Below are positions 5,229 through 5,789 of a stretch of 5,789 nucleotides of DNA, one piece after another; the first letter of the stretch is position 1, and each line of letters begins with the position of its first letter. The DNA is taken from the NCBI GenBank assembly GCA_030629475.1, contig DAOVOU010000154.1:1-5789 (forward strand), in the 5' to 3' direction. Made by a program: the position numbers and the translations under genes. This stretch comes from Desulfobacterales bacterium. Lineage in GTDB: Bacteria; Desulfobacterota; Desulfobacteria; Desulfobacterales; C00003060. A model generated the notes under the pieces. That model ran no database searches and was not told the DNA's origin. It worked only from the letters and a program-made list of their open reading frames with translations.

Positions 5229-5444
5229 ATGGTTGATTTTTCGAAATTAGTTGCACATACACAAGGGCAAGATGGGAAAGAAGATCTTTTGATTGATCAT
5301 CTACAGGGTGTAGCTGTGATGGCTCGATCTTTTGCTGAGAAGTTTAATTGCGGTCCGATAGCTTTCTGGCTTGGCCTTCTCCATGATCTCGGGAAGATTA
5401 ACCCGCTCTTTCAGTCATATCTTAAGGCAATGGAAGAGAATTGA
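5229..5444 (+). CDS. Truncated Cas3''-type HD domain protein (short paralogue of the next gene)
   Basis: The 71-residue product reads MVDFSKLVAHTQGQ, then DLLIDHLQGVAVMARSFAEKF, then IAFWLGLLHDLGKINPLFQSYL, and stops after KAMEEN. The first metal-binding histidine (H24) and the HD pair (H52, D53) of the Cas3 HD nuclease are present in a LLHDLGK motif. Functional Cas3'' domains run to 200 residues or more and need further histidines and the DHSTAGA region, all absent here. The start at 5229 is chosen because GGAG (5216-5219) sits nine bases upstream and VDFSKLVAHTQ resembles a Cas3 beginning; in-frame ATG 5214 and TTG 5190 are alternatives. It ends 55 bases before the second HD gene. The motif match is strong, but the product is probably inactive, either a 5' remnant of an older cas3 or a retained small fragment. 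Confidence 0.75.
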   Translation: MVDFSKLVAHTQGQDGKEDLLIDHLQGVAVMARSFAEKFNCGPIAFWLGLLHDLGKINPLFQSYLKAMEEN

Positions 5445-5499
5445 AGAATAAGTCAATGAATTCAAAAAAAGTCCCTGAGTTTCCAGGGTTTCTATTAAA

Positions 5500-5789
5500 A
5501 TGAAGCCCACGTTCTATTTGGCACATTACCGCAAAGTCGATGGTGCCAGACATAGCGTGAAAACGCACTCAGTGGAGACCTCTCTGTTTTCAAAAGAATT
5601 TGCAGCCAAAATAGAGTTGGATTTGATCGGAGAATTGTTGGGGCTACTTCATGATTTGGGAAAATACAGTTTTGAATATCAATGTTACATAAAATCCGCC
5701 GTTGGACTGCTTTGTCCGGGGGATAAAAACTATATAGATCCAAGGAGATATAAAGGCAAAATCGATCATTCCACTGCCGGCGCACAATG
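5500..5789 (+). CDS. cas3: CRISPR-associated Cas3 (HD nuclease domain, N-terminal part; runs off the window)
   Basis: The frame is open from ATG 5500 to the window end, giving 96 complete codons. It contains FYLAHYRKVDGARHSVKTH with H23, then LIGELLGLLHDLGKYSFEYQ with H51 and D52, and YKGKIDHSTAGAQ with H90. This is the Cas3'' HD signature, in which these residues bind the metals that cut single-stranded DNA during type I interference. The KGKIDHSTAGAQ wording fits Cas3 of type I-C or I-U/I-G loci, but the subtype cannot be settled from this stretch. The helicase part, if fused, lies beyond the edge. The Shine-Dalgarno is weak (AGGG about 12 bases upstream), so coupling to upstream translation or another start is possible. 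The assignment to Cas3'' is firm; whether the gene is intact is not known. Confidence 0.85.
   Translation, partial: MKPTFYLAHYRKVDGARHSVKTHSVETSLFSKEFAAKIELDLIGELLGLLHDLGKYSFEYQCYIKSAVGLLCPGDKNYIDPRRYKGKIDHSTAGAQ

Noticed and set aside
5471..5490. CCCTG/CAGGG hairpin between the two HD genes as a terminator
   Set aside because: The stem is only five pairs and lacks a continuous T-tract, so there is no good reason to separate the two genes transcriptionally.
1..5789. CRISPR array
   Set aside because: No regularly spaced direct repeats of 24-40 bases were seen on either strand; any array must lie beyond the window.

Overview
The window is an accessory region from a bacterium. The mix of a group II intron, a WYL regulator, a DUF1016 protein and Cas3-type genes resembles defence islands of Desulfobacterota (deltaproteobacteria) and relatives. 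That placement is inference from recalled protein families, not a phylogenetic result. Base composition shifts several times along the window, as expected in a mosaic of transferred pieces.

Left part (1-1340). The minus strand holds the first 65 codons of a helix-turn-helix, transposase-like protein that runs off the window. It faces away from a plus-strand gene for a cysteine-rich protein resembling the YkgJ (CxxCxxCC) metal-chelating family. About 400 bases of uncertain coding status follow. In them one 45-codon ORF stands out because it has a very good Shine-Dalgarno. It ends in an ATGA overlap with another ORF that is cut off after about 13 codons.

Middle (about 1340-2230). The minus strand carries the 5' part of a group II intron: domain I and following RNA sequence, then the first codons of its reverse transcriptase/maturase. 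The maturase reading frame has an internal TAG and is truncated after about 38 codons, and the remaining intron sequence is gone. Upstream of the intron lie a short exon-like stretch of unknown origin and a perfect 8-bp inverted repeat.

Right part (2244-5789). A WYL-domain transcriptional regulator and a DEDDh 3'-5' exonuclease form a tight two-gene operon. A DUF1016/YhcG-type gene follows. It appears to have lost its PD-(D/E)XK catalytic core by a clean in-frame deletion while keeping both flanks. After a hairpin-rich intergenic region come two consecutive Cas3''-type HD domain genes. The first is only 71 codons and stops just after the HD motif. The second is intact as far as the window edge and is probably the start of cas3 of a type I CRISPR-Cas operon.

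The likely theme is the upstream flank of a CRISPR-Cas locus. The WYL protein is a plausible regulator, the exonuclease a plausible accessory nuclease for DNA-end or spacer processing, and decayed mobile and defence genes fill the gaps. The functional link between the WYL/exonuclease pair and the cas genes is inference from proximity and strand only.
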